Assembly (NCBI GenBank): GCA_004014935.1
Contig: CP025322.1
Coordinates: forward strand, 1,612,001-1,676,000
Length of the DNA stretch: 64,000 bases
Direction: 5' to 3'
Source: Saccharomycopsis malanga
Lineage: Eukaryota > Ascomycota > Saccharomycetes > Ascoideales > Saccharomycopsidaceae
Part shown: positions 1-10,456 of the stretch, piece by piece
Position numbering within the stretch: the first letter of the stretch is position 1
Layout: each line of letters opens with the position of its first letter
Translations under genes and position numbers: made by a program
Notes under the pieces: model-generated
What the model saw: the letters and a program-made list of their open reading frames with translations, nothing else
The model's database searches: none
What the model was told of the DNA's origin: nothing

Positions 1-1299
1 TTGATCTTCTGTGTGTGAGGAAGTGGTGAAATCTGCTGAAATTGTTTTTTGGAACTTTAGTTTTGCTTTTTCCTTCTTTCGCTGCTCATAACTGGTGATG
101 GTGCGTTGTTTAAGTACATCAAAATAATTTGATTCTTTTTTCAGTTTTCTGTCAAAGAAATAAAGATCACCATCACTAGCCATGATATCATCAATAAGTT
201 CATCGTTTCTGATGATATAATTTCCGCTTTCCAAATCTTTGGCAAAATTCAAAAGAAAGTCGCCCCAAGTAGCTGCGACAACATACTTGATGTCAAACTC
301 TCTTCCGAAAAGAATTACTTGGCCATACTTTCCATTTGCCGCGGGCGACAAGTCAATGGCCACATGGTTTCCGGCATTGTCTGTCAATATGGGAATCCAG
401 TCTCTATGTGCATAGGCATCATGTACGGTGTTGGGTGGTATGGACGATTGGCGGTTCAAATTTGATTTTACGGCATCCAAATTGATGGCTTTATCACTTA
501 CGTCATATTTAAGAGTAGTTCTTTTCAAATCTTCTTCCAAATCAGGATTAACTTCGTAATTGAATGTTTCTAACGATTTGTATTGAACAGATGAGGACGT
601 TTCTTTGTGTTGTTCTGCTTTATTGTTATGGAATTTTGTTTCATGTGTCAATTCAGGTGATCTTAGATTCTGCATGACATCCATGTTAAACTTCTTTTGA
701 ACTATGCTACTGTTTACTTTATCCGAAACCTTTCTCCAGTTTCTGGTCATTTCCACAATTTTGTCAATGGACATCAACTCCAAAGTATAAAACAAGCCCG
801 AGTTGTCTTTGAAACTTCCCGAAAGATCCTGCCCATCATGGATTCTCAAACTAGTCACTACAGAGGGCGGGAGCTCAATATCCAAATCCTGTTCAGCTTT
901 GGATATATCTTTTCTTGTCACCCCTGGATTGAGGGTCTGCCCGAGCTCCTCGTGATGTTTGTTGGTCCACAATTCAATGTGTCGCCATGCGAGAATCGTT
1001 TCACTGACTCCTTCATTCTGTATATCGAAATCGCCAGAAAGCGCAACCTGTGGAGAGTTGAACGAGTTGTTGAGTATAGGCGACGTGAGCTTAGATGACG
1101 ATACATGGGAGTTGCGTCTACTGCCAGATAGAGAAGGACTCATAGGATCAGGCAACTCGGATTTCTTTTGCATATAACTGTTTCTTTTGCAACTTGTGTC
1201 AAACTCGTCCGCTTCATAATCCGCATATCTGTCGTTCGTGTTGAACAGGTATAAAAACTGTTGAAGCTTCTTTCCTATAAGATTTTGTTTTTTAGGCAT
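1..1299 (-). CDS. SMI1: SMI1/KNR4 homologue (cell wall integrity regulator), 3' end cut by window edge
   Basis: An ATG at 1299-1297 opens a frame that stays open to base 1, giving the first 433 residues; the C-terminus lies outside the window. The family regulates cell wall glucan synthesis and couples the Slt2 MAP kinase pathway and calcineurin to wall stress; S. cerevisiae Knr4 is about 505 residues with a disordered tail. Seen here is the SUKH/Smi1 core: AWRHIELWTNKH, then LPPSVVTSLRIHDGQD, SGLFYTLELMSID, the block WIPILTDNAGNHVAIDLSP and GKYGQVILFGREFD. The N-terminus (LY-CTG-FNTNDRYADY) resembles that of Knr4, with the CTG codon falling on a Knr4 serine. The promoter side holds a SINE about 480 bp upstream. 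Identity is firm; the missing end cannot be judged. Confidence 0.93.
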   Translation of the reverse strand, partial: MPKKQNLIGKKLQQFLYLFNTNDRYADYEADEFDTSCKRNSYMQKKSELPDPMSPSLSGSRRNSHVSSSKLTSPILNNSFNSPQVALSGDFDIQNEGVSETILAWRHIELWTNKHHEELGQTLNPGVTRKDISKAEQDLDIELPPSVVTSLRIHDGQDLSGSFKDNSGLFYTLELMSIDKIVEMTRNWRKVSDKVNSSIVQKKFNMDVMQNLRSPELTHETKFHNNKAEQHKETSSSVQYKSLETFNYEVNPDLEEDLKRTTLKYDVSDKAINLDAVKSNLNRQSSIPPNTVHDAYAHRDWIPILTDNAGNHVAIDLSPAANGKYGQVILFGREFDIKYVVAATWGDFLLNFAKDLESGNYIIRNDELIDDIMASDGDLYFFDRKLKKESNYFDVLKQRTITSYEQRKKEKAKLKFQKTISADFTTSSHTEDQ

Positions 1300-1776
1300 G
1301 TTTCGCTGTTCTGAATGTTTTCTATTGTGTCTTATAAAACTGTTTCCCAACTCTTCTATTGCTATCCGCTATTCGACCAATATAAGTCCAAGTCTTTGTG
1401 AACTAAATAACTCTTCGGCTCTTTTAATTATTCCTCCATGAAAAGCGCGTCAGACCGATGAATGTACACTTCACACCGTACATATACTCTAAGTTATAGT
1501 GTGTATCACTTACGTTTGAGTTTGTATATACCCTTCTTGTCTGGGAGACTTCTAACATATCAGCCAAGAATAGCCGTCACCCTGTCTACGTGGCGGTGCA
1601 GGAGGGTGCATATGAGCCGCGGAGATGTCGCGGAGATATCGTAGTGAGGTCGCGGCATTGAATATTACTCTGAACAAGTATAGCAAGAAATATAAGAGAT
1701 TCGGTGAATGAATAACATCTTATATATATTGATTCGGTTGATATACTGATATTTTACAAACAAAAAAAAAAGAAAC

Positions 1777-1778
<2 letters not shown>
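1300..1778. promoter_or_regulatory. SMI1 upstream region with GC-rich patch
   Basis: No gene is visible. A GC-rich patch at about 1575-1656 stands out from AT-rich surroundings and carries the direct repeat CGCGGAGAT at 1618-1626 and 1629-1637, followed by TCGCGG near 1650. Spacing of 11 bp between repeats is one helical turn, which suits paired factor binding, but no factor is assigned. Confidence 0.35.
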
Positions 1779-2174
<396 letters not shown>

Positions 2175-2521
2175 TATTAAACCAAATGTTGTAATAATTA
2201 TGGAAATGTCTATATAGTCTGTCTCTGGGTAATCTTCAACTGGGCCCCTATATTTACCTTTCTCTGTTTGTCTCATTATATTTGCTTATTGTTATAACAT
2301 TCTCCTGATAGGTTTGTCATTGGTTAATAATATTTTACTTAGTCCTTACTTTCCAATATTTGTGTGTACCACCTCCTTAGTATACCCAACAAGCCTGTCC
2401 ATCCACTACTATGACTGTTTTCCCCTTTTGAAGCTGTTTAGTCCTTTACATACTTGTCTCCTTATCGCACATTTAGTTGAATGACCTAGCAAAAAATATT
2501 ACAAACATACAGTAGTCATCA
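2175..2521. other. Gene-free AT-rich spacer
   Basis: This stretch lies between the SINE head and the 3' end of AIM14. I see no convincing ORF, RNA gene or repeat in it. Confidence 0.6.
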
Positions 2522-4981
2522 TTATACAGAAAAACTTTCCTCGTGAAAGTTTAATCTATTTTCGCGTGCCCAAAGTTTGGTTTTCTCGGTAAGACCCTGA
2601 GGACCAACACCTATAACCCAGACCTTATTAAGCACCTCGTCAAGGTCAGTGGAGCGCATAGCATTGCAACACTCTACAGCCCCGCCTTTCTGATGTTCAA
2701 GACCTTTAGGTGATATGTCCAAAAGGCCTGTAGTTTCGTTAATATGGTGATGATGAGATGGCGTTTCGTCCATCTCGTTTCCACATACATGGTTCAAACA
2801 CCAATTGAAATCATCCTGGCCCAATGTGGGACGACCTTTGTAAATTTTGAGCTGTTTAAGCATGGCTGAGTATCCACCATTTGGCCTTTGGTCAGTTCTT
2901 ATGAGAATGGGAACCCTAAATTCTTCGTTATCCTTAGAAGTTTTGGAATGAAAAGAGTGTCTGTGTGTTTTCTTGGATTTTTTCTTTGAAACGGTAGCAC
3001 CGTAATTAGAAACATTACGTTCGGTTCTGAACAGAAATGACCTGCCTCTTTTCCTTCTGTCGGAAACTGTTTTATTTTCGTAATTAGTAAAGTTTTTGGA
3101 AATGTTAACACCAACATTATCGGCATTACTGCCCTCGATGTCGTCATCATCTTGGTCATCTTCGTCTGTACGAAGATACGTATCAAGATTGAGCCTATCC
3201 AAAAACGACAGTTTGTTAGTAACTGATTTAGTATAAGAACCTACGCCAGGTGGTGGGGTATCCACAGAAGACAAAGACCTTGACCTGCCTCTTTTCCTGA
3301 GAGGAACGGACGACAGAGGGAGAAAATTATCAGCAGTGAGAGTGTCTATAGCAGAATTATTTTTACTTGGAATTAACGTGCTTTCAAAGTTTGTGAAATC
3401 AATTTCTTCCAAATAGCCATTATCTCGAGGATGTAGTGGTTCTGTAGGATGTAATAGTAATCCTTGATCCTCTTCTAACTTGCCAAACAATTCATCGAGT
3501 CTCAAAATGTTTTCTCGTAAATATTCAAACTTGTACGTTTTACTAGTCAAATATATTTCAAAGGAATTGATATCAATGTTTTTGAAATGTTTAAACAACT
3601 TCAAATCCTCAATATCCTTGATAACCCATATAATTTTTGACGGAATACCTTGGATATTCAATATTCTCAATAACGGTAAAGCCACAGATATTCCAGAACC
3701 ACCAATGATCATCAAAACTCTAGTTGCACTTATCTCATAATGTGATGAAAGTGTTATAATGTTGCTGTTTTTCTGCATAATAGCCTGTCTTTCCGACTGT
3801 TCTCTCAAACGTTTAAAAAGCGACTTGAAATTGCAAGTTCGAATTGGTTTCGTAGACAAGGAGAAAAACTCTAAATCAGGATCATATGATCCAGTAATGT
3901 AATACTTGTCAATATTATTGAGATCAAAATTGGTGTTTCTAACAACTAAAACAATAGACTTGTCGCTTGGAACAGATGCAATGGAATACGGGTGGGCAAG
4001 AGGAGCAATAAAACGATAGAAAAAGTTTTTAAATGGATTCGCATAATACTTTTGCATTCTGAGATGCGAACAAGGAACTATAGAATGTTTGAAATCAAAA
4101 CGTCCTTGTGGAATTGAGTCTTTGGGTATCTCAACAATTTTCAAGTTTGATGAAACATTTTTCACTGTTATAGGCACCAAGGAAGTGTTGGTGAAACGTA
4201 GAAATATTTGATAAGTGAGAATGGAAACGTTTAAAAACGTTACTGTTTTTGCAGGAGGCCTGGAATGGAAATATAAAAACCCAATCAGGATCCAACTGAG
4301 TATGTAATGATTAAAATAAAAGGTGGCGAACGATTTACGTCTTATTGGTGCCAATGATGTTATAGTGATGATGATAAATGCAGACATGGGTATCCAACCG
4401 TATATCTGCTTGAGGGCATATGTTTTAAACACGGTTCTACTATGTATGAAATAGGCAACATAGAAAACGGTATGTAATAGCGATTGAACAACAACAATTC
4501 GCGACAACCATTTATGAATCGGTACCAACGTCAAATATAAGGTCTTGGGTAATGGAGATGGTCTTAAGGTAAGAAAGAAAAGAGTTGGCATCAAAGTCAT
4601 TGCCATTCGACCTAATCTTTTGGTGATAAACATGAGATCATTATTAGTTTGGGGAAAAAGTATCAACACTGTGTAAACAGTCCAAAATAAAATGATCTTA
4701 TATACTCCAGAATTCACAAACATCACGTAGGAAACATAATGGCTATGATAGATTGCTTTGAGTCTTTTGTTCCAAGTGTAGTAGTATCTCTTATACATCC
4801 AATTGATGATGCCCAAAAGCACCATCAAACACATGGATGAAAACAACGTAATCAAGCCATATTTTTTGGTGACTCGCTTTCGTAACAGCTTATATGCTGG
4901 CGTCACTGTATCAACCCATCCAGGAATGTTTAACGCTGGATATCCCAGGGTAGCATTGCAATGGTCAGAATTGGATACCAT
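2522..4981 (-). CDS. AIM14: AIM14/YNO1-type NADPH oxidase (ferric reductase-like transmembrane protein)
   Basis: An 819-residue membrane flavocytochrome. The family moves electrons from NADPH through FAD and two haems; yeast Yno1/Aim14 makes superoxide in the ER membrane. About seven hydrophobic segments span residues 41-270. Haem ligands are visible as two pairs with the canonical spacing, H156/H170 and H225/H239. KRLGRMAMTLMP and VPIHKWLSRI match Aim14, HPYSIASVPSD is the FAD-binding region and GGSGISVALPLL the NADPH-binding glycine motif. At 819 residues it is about 250 longer than S. cerevisiae Aim14 (570). The excess is a polar, low-complexity insertion in the NADPH domain (roughly residues 500-760) with an acidic run, basic patches and a short histidine run, before the conserved final VWVIGVGPQGL. 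A plasma membrane ferric reductase is less likely because of the Aim14-specific blocks. Confidence 0.88.
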   Translation of the reverse strand: MVSNSDHCNATLGYPALNIPGWVDTVTPAYKLLRKRVTKKYGLITLFSSMCLMVLLGIINWMYKRYYYTWNKRLKAIYHSHYVSYVMFVNSGVYKIILFWTVYTVLILFPQTNNDLMFITKRLGRMAMTLMPTLFFLTLRPSPLPKTLYLTLVPIHKWLSRIVVVQSLLHTVFYVAYFIHSRTVFKTYALKQIYGWIPMSAFIIITITSLAPIRRKSFATFYFNHYILSWILIGFLYFHSRPPAKTVTFLNVSILTYQIFLRFTNTSLVPITVKNVSSNLKIVEIPKDSIPQGRFDFKHSIVPCSHLRMQKYYANPFKNFFYRFIAPLAHPYSIASVPSDKSIVLVVRNTNFDLNNIDKYYITGSYDPDLEFFSLSTKPIRTCNFKSLFKRLREQSERQAIMQKNSNIITLSSHYEISATRVLMIIGGSGISVALPLLRILNIQGIPSKIIWVIKDIEDLKLFKHFKNIDINSFEIYLTSKTYKFEYLRENILRLDELFGKLEEDQGLLLHPTEPLHPRDNGYLEEIDFTNFESTLIPSKNNSAIDTLTADNFLPLSSVPLRKRGRSRSLSSVDTPPPGVGSYTKSVTNKLSFLDRLNLDTYLRTDEDDQDDDDIEGSNADNVGVNISKNFTNYENKTVSDRRKRGRSFLFRTERNVSNYGATVSKKKSKKTHRHSFHSKTSKDNEEFRVPILIRTDQRPNGGYSAMLKQLKIYKGRPTLGQDDFNWCLNHVCGNEMDETPSHHHHINETTGLLDISPKGLEHQKGGAVECCNAMRSTDLDEVLNKVWVIGVGPQGLTEKTKLWARENRLNFHEESFSV

Positions 4982-5848
4982 GATTCACTGATGCTGCCAT
5001 TGATCCAGATTCAAAAATCTGTCTGCGGAACAGATATATAAATACACGTTTGGAGATCAATTGATAAGACACATGAGATAGATAAATGCGCCATCAATGG
5101 TCCCGGGACTAGTCTGAAGTTGGCAAGCAAGGCTGAAATCAAATACTAAATTTAGATCGTTATGGGGTGTGTATTGGCTCGTTTGTCCGGCGATGACCTC
5201 CTAAAACTTAAAGTTGCTGATCTTTCCGATAACAGGGCTATGAGGTAATGTGGAGGAAACCAAAAAAACGGTATACCTATACTATTGTCCGAGATGACAA
5301 GTACTACATGTGATAACTTTAAAGACTAATAAATGGAAGGATTGGTTTACAAAGGAATTATGTAGGTTAACAATTAAAGTCACTTGCAAATGACAGCACA
5401 CATATTACAGTCACAAGTACTCAAATTTATTGAAAAATTAACAAATGTACAATTTAACACATTAACAGATCAACAAACTAACAAATTCACAGATCAACAA
5501 ATTAACTGTATTATTAGCATAATACCAAGAGATATAGATGTAGTATCCATTTTCAAGACATACTGTAGGCATGATATATGGGGCAAATAACTGTTACGAA
5601 AAATAATAAGTATTATTGCGTGCCTCTCACATGACATTCTGTAGGGCTTATACTAACGTGACAGTTACATTTGAAAAATTTCGCTCGTTTTTCAAGGTCA
5701 CATGCTACCCGGATGGGAACGAAAAAAATTGTGTCTCTCTATGCTCTCTGGGTCTAGAGATTATTGAATATAGTGAAAATTGCATACAGAAGTTTTGCAA
5801 ACTTGTTACATCAATATCAAGACACCAGATTAACCAAAGCAGAGCAAA
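4982..5848 (+). promoter_or_regulatory. AIM14-RPS0 divergent intergenic region with CACATG motifs
   Basis: The region lies between two divergent start codons. Near RPS0 there are two CACATG motifs: CTCACATGAC at 5626-5635 and GTCACATG at 5698-5705, the second fitting a Cbf1-type half-palindrome, a class known at ribosomal protein promoters in this clade. A short imperfect direct repeat built on ACAGATCAACAAA lies near 5467-5505. Small ORFs here look spurious. Confidence 0.4.
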
Positions 5849-7031
5849 ATGTCCCTTCCAGAAACCTTTGATTTAACTGCCGACGATGCTAAGTTGTTGT
5901 TAGCTGCCAACGTCCACTTGGGTGCTAAGAACGTTCAAGTATGTATCCTATCAAGATCATAATTGTCACAGATGAGGAATGCAATTTGTATGAAAATGTG
6001 GCCAATATCGAAACGAAATCAACCTATTATCAATATTATAAATGGAGTATAAAATAATATGCAATGGCATATGTAACACATTTATTGTGTATAATCATAC
6101 ATCTATATTAAATGAGTCGAATGAAAAGTGAAAAATTACTGGTTAAAAGAAAAGTTCAGTTTTAAACAATGATGTATGTGGTACAAAGAACAAATCATGT
6201 TTCATTCGATATTAAATTGACATGAGTAAAGTAATTGTAAAATCAACTGTGATAATCTCAACGTCTCCATAACTCAATTTTACAAAGTGCACAATACTAA
6301 CCCCAATTTAGGTTCACAACGAGCCATACGTCTACAAGACTCGTCCAGATGGTGTCAACGTCATCAACGTCGGTAAAACCTGGGAAAAGATTGTTTTGGC
6401 TGCCAGAATCATCGCTGCCATCCCAAACCCAGCTGATGTTGTTGCTATCTCTTCTAGAACCTTTGGCCAAAGAGCTGTCTTGAAGTTTGCTTCCCACACT
6501 GGTGCTACTGCCATTGCTGGTAGATTCACTCCAGGTTCTTTCACTAACTACATCACCAGATCTTTCAAAGAACCAAGATTGATCATTGTTACTGACCCAA
6601 GAACTGATGCTCAAGCTATCAAGGAATCTTCCTACGTCAATATCCCAGTTATTGCTTTGACCGACACCGACTCCCCAACCGAATTCGTCGATGTTGCTAT
6701 CCCAACTAACAATAAAGGTAAACACTCCATTGGTTTGATCTGGTACTTGTTGGCCAGAGAAGTCCTCAGATTGAGAGGTACTTTGCCAAACAGAAAAGAG
6801 GCTTGGTCTGTCATGCCAGATTTGTACTTCTACAGAAACCCAGAAGAAGCTGAAGTTGTTGCTGAACCAACTGCTGAAGCCGATGTTGCTGAAGAAGCTG
6901 CTGAGCCAGCTGCTACTGCCGACGACTGGGCTGCTCAACCAGAGGAAGCTGACTGGAGTGCTGCTCCTGGTGAAGCTGCTGGTGCCGCTGACTGGGCTGA
7001 ATCCACCGAAAACGCTAATGCTTCATGGTAA
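5849..7031 (+). CDS. RPS0: Ribosomal protein S0 (uS2), two exons
   Basis: Exon 1 is 5849-5938 (30 codons, starting [15 protein letters not shown]) and exon 2 is 6312-7031, giving 269 residues. The intron (5939-6311) has donor GTATGT, branch site TACTAAC at 6295-6301 and acceptor TTAG; the join falls inside NVQ/VHNEPY, as in other yeast RPS0 genes. Conserved blocks follow: [62 protein letters not shown] and [16 protein letters not shown]. The tail is the typical Ala/Glu-rich region ending in Trp-Ala-Glu motifs. The protein is a core 40S component needed for late 18S rRNA maturation. Leucines are nearly all TTG, as expected for a highly expressed gene. Identification is essentially certain. Confidence 0.97.
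5939..6311 (+). other. RPS0 intron
   Basis: A 373 bp spliceosomal intron with donor GTATGT, a consensus TACTAAC branch site at 6295-6301 and acceptor at 6310-6311, only about 9 bp downstream of the branch site. I searched it by eye for C/D box snoRNA signatures and found no convincing pair. Confidence 0.93.
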
Positions 7032-8561
7032 TTTATTTAACTGGAACATACAACTTCTTTTTTTAATTTAATGCTTACCTGATATAAATCTTCTGCCATC
7101 GTAAGCATGTTAAGAAGAACGTGGGAGAGCGTTGAGGATTTTTGCACTTGTATAATTATTTGTTTAGTCTAAAAACTATTGTCTACTTATATTTGATGGT
7201 GTTGTAAATTTGCGTTTTTTGATAGAGGTCTGTAATAAAAATCGAGTGTAAATTCAAGTTCTCAATTTGTAAAGACTATTCGATATATGTATCAGGTAGT
7301 TGAAAGACTCTTTTCAAAAGTGCATTAGTATTTTTGAAAGACAAGAAATTCGTACATCAAGTTCGAATGCAATGTGATAATATATGAAAAGAAGCAAAAT
7401 AAAAATGAGTAAAAAAACAAATCGAGCTTTTACAATTCGATAATGTATTCCAGGCCCCAAAGTTTACCCATAACTTAAATGCATGATATTATAAAGTCTA
7501 GGCAAAAAACCCAACTAAACAAAAATGCTTTTTGTTCAATAAGTGATCAATCAATCTCCCTAATCATTGAAAATCATCTTTATCATCGGTTACTGATTCT
7601 ATATTTTTATTTTTTGACATTTGTGTTTAAAGCCATTTTTTTTATAAAGTTGGAGTTTCTGATAACTTCATCAGTTTATTTAGTACTCTTTTAATCAAAA
7701 AAAACATCATATCCTTGTCTTACCTTCCATTTTTATCTTCTTCATTATACTTGTTCTTTTATACCCACTTATTGTAGCTAATGGTTTTGTTTTAACCTTT
7801 TTTGACTTTTTTTTTCTTATGCCTGAGTACTTGGTAACTTTGATCTTCTTTATAACAAAGACATCAATTATTATTCTTTCGGTTACATAAAATTTCCAAA
7901 TTATCATTTTTGAATTTAAAAATAATCAATTGTCTTTCTTTCAATAAACTTTGTTAAATGCATTTTCATTTTAGATAAAATGGCTTTGGTTTTTTCAATT
8001 AAAGTGTAGGAGTTACAATTCGTTTTTTTTTTATTTACAGCATAACCTAAAAGAAATATAAACAACTAAGTGAATGAAAAAAGCCATATCCAAACAATTG
8101 TTAATGGATAAGACAAGCCCTCAAAGGTTTCGTCATGTATTGTTAATAAATATAATAAGACCATTAGCGAAAATTCATTTTTGAAAATCTACACATCGTA
8201 ACCATGAACAATGTGTCTGAATTGGTCTTCATTGGCGCTAGACAGGCCTCAAAATATGCCTATTTCTTTAATTAACCTATTGGTATTTTTTTTTCAAATT
8301 AACATTGAGGAAAATTGATTTGTATAATCTAATTTATTTTGACTTATACTTGGATCAAAGCTGAAAAGTAGGTAAACCTCACAATGGTGTAACTTATTCA
8401 AAATTTTTTTTTTTCATGGAATGATATTCATTCAAAAGCTACGCTATACAACTGACGTCTTACGAACTTGATAAGTATTTCTACTGTAAATGTTGTCATC
8501 AAAAACATAAGATACTTCACAACTCATTACATAGAATTATACAGCTTCAATATTAGGCAAA
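7032..8561. other. 1.5 kb gene-free AT-rich region
   Basis: This lies between the convergent 3' ends of RPS0 and NAS6. It is strongly AT-rich with many A and T runs. The small ORFs in it (for instance near 7479-7694 and 7707-7907) are lysine/isoleucine or phenylalanine-rich and look like composition artefacts. No RNA gene could be recognised. Confidence 0.6.
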
Positions 8562-9332
8562 CTACTGATTCTTTGAAGGATCTTGTAGCTCAATACCCAA
8601 CTCCTTCAAATTGTGTTTGAAATATTTCGCAACTTTTTCGTCAACACTGGCCTCTATAGGCGTTACACCATCGCCTACAATGTTTGGATCAGCGCCTAAT
8701 TTAACCAATTCTATAGCTACGTCACCGTGGCCTTCAGCCAAAGCATGATGCAAGGGAGTCCACCCGAAACCATCTTTTGCATTCAACTGACTTTTGCCTT
8801 TGTTTGCCAACAATTCAACAAGTCTGATGGAACCTATAGATGCTGCGCGAAAAATTGGGGTTTGGCCCTTCTTATCTTTTATTCTGGCACTGGCACCATG
8901 GTCTAAAAGATACAAGGTAGACTGGTAAAAGTTTTTTGATACAGAAAAGTGTAATACGGTTTGTCCTGAGGTTGTCTGTTGGTTTATTGTTGGCTCGGGA
9001 TCATGCGAAAGCAACAATTTCAATACATCAATGTTTCCTACGGCGGATGCAATATGTAATGGGGTCCATCCGGCATCATCCGTTAAATCATCAATTTCAA
9101 TTTCGAATTTTGAGAACTTTTTTTCTTCGGAATTTGCTACAACAAGAGGATTCAAAAGCATTGAAATAATCTCAATATGATTTGACGATATTGCCCAGTG
9201 TAATGGAACTCTACCATCTAAATCCTTCTTGAGAACCAATTTTGGATTCTCCTTCAATAACGACCGGACCAATAACGCTTTGCCGTCCCTAGCAGCTTCA
9301 TGTAGTATATATTCACTAGTTGTCTCGCTCAT
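8562..9332 (-). CDS. NAS6: Nas6-type ankyrin-repeat proteasome assembly chaperone
   Basis: The protein starts at MSETTSEYILHEAARDG; an in-frame TTG further upstream is not a credible start. About seven ankyrin repeats are visible, with signatures such as DGRVPLHWAISSNHIEI, AGWTPLHIASAVGNIDVLKL, QTVLHFSVSKN, QTPIFRAASIGSIRLVELL and GWTPLHHALAEGHGDVAIEL. At 256 residues it is slightly longer than S. cerevisiae Nas6 (228), whose order of repeats it follows. Nas6 (human gankyrin/PSMD10) binds the C-domain of Rpt3 and helps assemble the 19S regulatory particle. The gene diverges from PHB2 with about 206 bp between start codons, and that spacer has a perfect Rpn4-type element, which fits a proteasome role. 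Confidence 0.92.
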   Translation of the reverse strand: MSETTSEYILHEAARDGKALLVRSLLKENPKLVLKKDLDGRVPLHWAISSNHIEIISMLLNPLVVANSEEKKFSKFEIEIDDLTDDAGWTPLHIASAVGNIDVLKLLLSHDPEPTINQQTTSGQTVLHFSVSKNFYQSTLYLLDHGASARIKDKKGQTPIFRAASIGSIRLVELLANKGKSQLNAKDGFGWTPLHHALAEGHGDVAIELVKLGADPNIVGDGVTPIEASVDEKVAKYFKHNLKELGIELQDPSKNQ

Positions 9333-9493
9333 CCTCAATTGCCCTAACAACCTGTTGATAACATTTCCCCATTAGACAGATAGAACACAGACTTATACTT
9401 AAAGTAGTGCACGTGATGTGAAATATGGGACTTGGTATAATTTTTCTTGGGAGAAAAAGCAGGATTTTACTGGGAAATGAGGAAAGCTTGAAT

Positions 9494-9502
9494 GGTGGCA
9501 AA
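9494..9502 (+). promoter_or_regulatory. PACE element (Rpn4 site) GGTGGCAAA
   Basis: An exact match to the proteasome-associated control element GGTGGCAAA, bound by Rpn4. It lies 162 bp upstream of the NAS6 start and 37 bp upstream of the PHB2 start, in their shared divergent promoter. Rpn4 control of proteasome genes is established; control of PHB2 by the same site is an inference from position only. Confidence 0.75.
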
Positions 9503-9538
9503 ATTTTAGAGGCAAGAATTGAATAGAATCAGGACATT

Positions 9539-10456
9539 ATGAACGGGCCAAATTGGGATATTTTGGCAAGACAATTGAGAGAGCGAGCCAGACAAGTGCA
9601 ATATAAGGGCACTCCTGGTGGTGGCAGAGCTCCAAAGGCTCCAATTGCTGGGGCTGCCACATTGTTGCTTTTAGGCGCTGGTATAATGGCTATCAATTCA
9701 TCATTATTCAATGTTGAAGGTGGCCATAGAGCCATCATTTATTCCCGTGTTGGTGGTATCCAGCCAACCATTTACAATGAAGGTACACATATTGCCATCC
9801 CATTTTTGCAGAAACCTGTGGATTACGATGTCAGAGCAAAACCTAGAAATGTCTCTAGTTTGACTGGTACCAAGGATTTGCAGATGGTCAATATCACTTG
9901 TAGAGTCTTGTCCAAACCTTCGGTTGCTCATTTGCCAACCATTTACAGAACCTTAGGCACCGATTATGACGAAAGAGTGTTGCCTTCTATCATAAATGAA
10001 GTTCTTAAATCGGTTGTTGCCCAATTTAATGCTTCACAATTAATCACTCAAAGAGAAAAGGTTTCCAGATTAATTCGTGACAATTTGGTAAGAAGAGCAT
10101 CAAAGTTTCACATTTTGTTAGATGATGTGTCTTTGACTTACATGACCTTTTCTCCTGAATTCACTCATGCTGTTGAAGCTAAACAAATTGCTCAGCAAGA
10201 CGCTCAAAGAGCAGCTTTTGTTGTTGACAAGGCCAGACAAGAAAAACAACAAATGGTTGTTAAGGCTCAGGGTGAAGCCAAGTCTGCTCAACTTATTGGT
10301 GACGCTATCAAGAAGTCTAAGGATTATGTAGAATTGAAAAGATTGGACACTGCCAGAGAAATTGCTGGTATATTAGCTAGATCGCCAAACAAAATTATCT
10401 TGGATAATGAAGCATTGTTGTTGAACACTGTCAGTGACGCCAGAAACGATAAATAA
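9539..10456 (+). CDS. PHB2: Prohibitin 2
   Basis: A 305-residue SPFH-domain protein. Prohibitins Phb1 and Phb2 form ring complexes in the mitochondrial inner membrane that protect newly made proteins and limit the m-AAA protease. An N-terminal membrane anchor lies at about residues 38-58 (LLLLGAGIMAINSSLF), then GGHRAIIYSRVGGIQ, VRAKPRNVSSLTGTKDLQ, VLPSIINEVLKSVVAQFNAS and LLDDVSLTYMTFSPEFT, followed by the coiled coil AVEAKQIAQQDAQRAAFVV. Length matches the family. The start is supported by MNGPNWDILARQLRERAR, typical of Phb2 rather than Phb1. Confidence 0.96.
   Translation: MNGPNWDILARQLRERARQVQYKGTPGGGRAPKAPIAGAATLLLLGAGIMAINSSLFNVEGGHRAIIYSRVGGIQPTIYNEGTHIAIPFLQKPVDYDVRAKPRNVSSLTGTKDLQMVNITCRVLSKPSVAHLPTIYRTLGTDYDERVLPSIINEVLKSVVAQFNASQLITQREKVSRLIRDNLVRRASKFHILLDDVSLTYMTFSPEFTHAVEAKQIAQQDAQRAAFVVDKARQEKQQMVVKAQGEAKSAQLIGDAIKKSKDYVELKRLDTAREIAGILARSPNKIILDNEALLLNTVSDARNDK

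Noticed and set aside
5939-6311. A snoRNA inside the RPS0 intron
   Set aside because: An ATGATG-like C box was seen, but no matching D box or terminal stem.
6297-6938. A 213-codon frame antisense to RPS0
   Set aside because: Ser/Trp-rich shadow produced by the strong codon bias of RPS0; no family resemblance.
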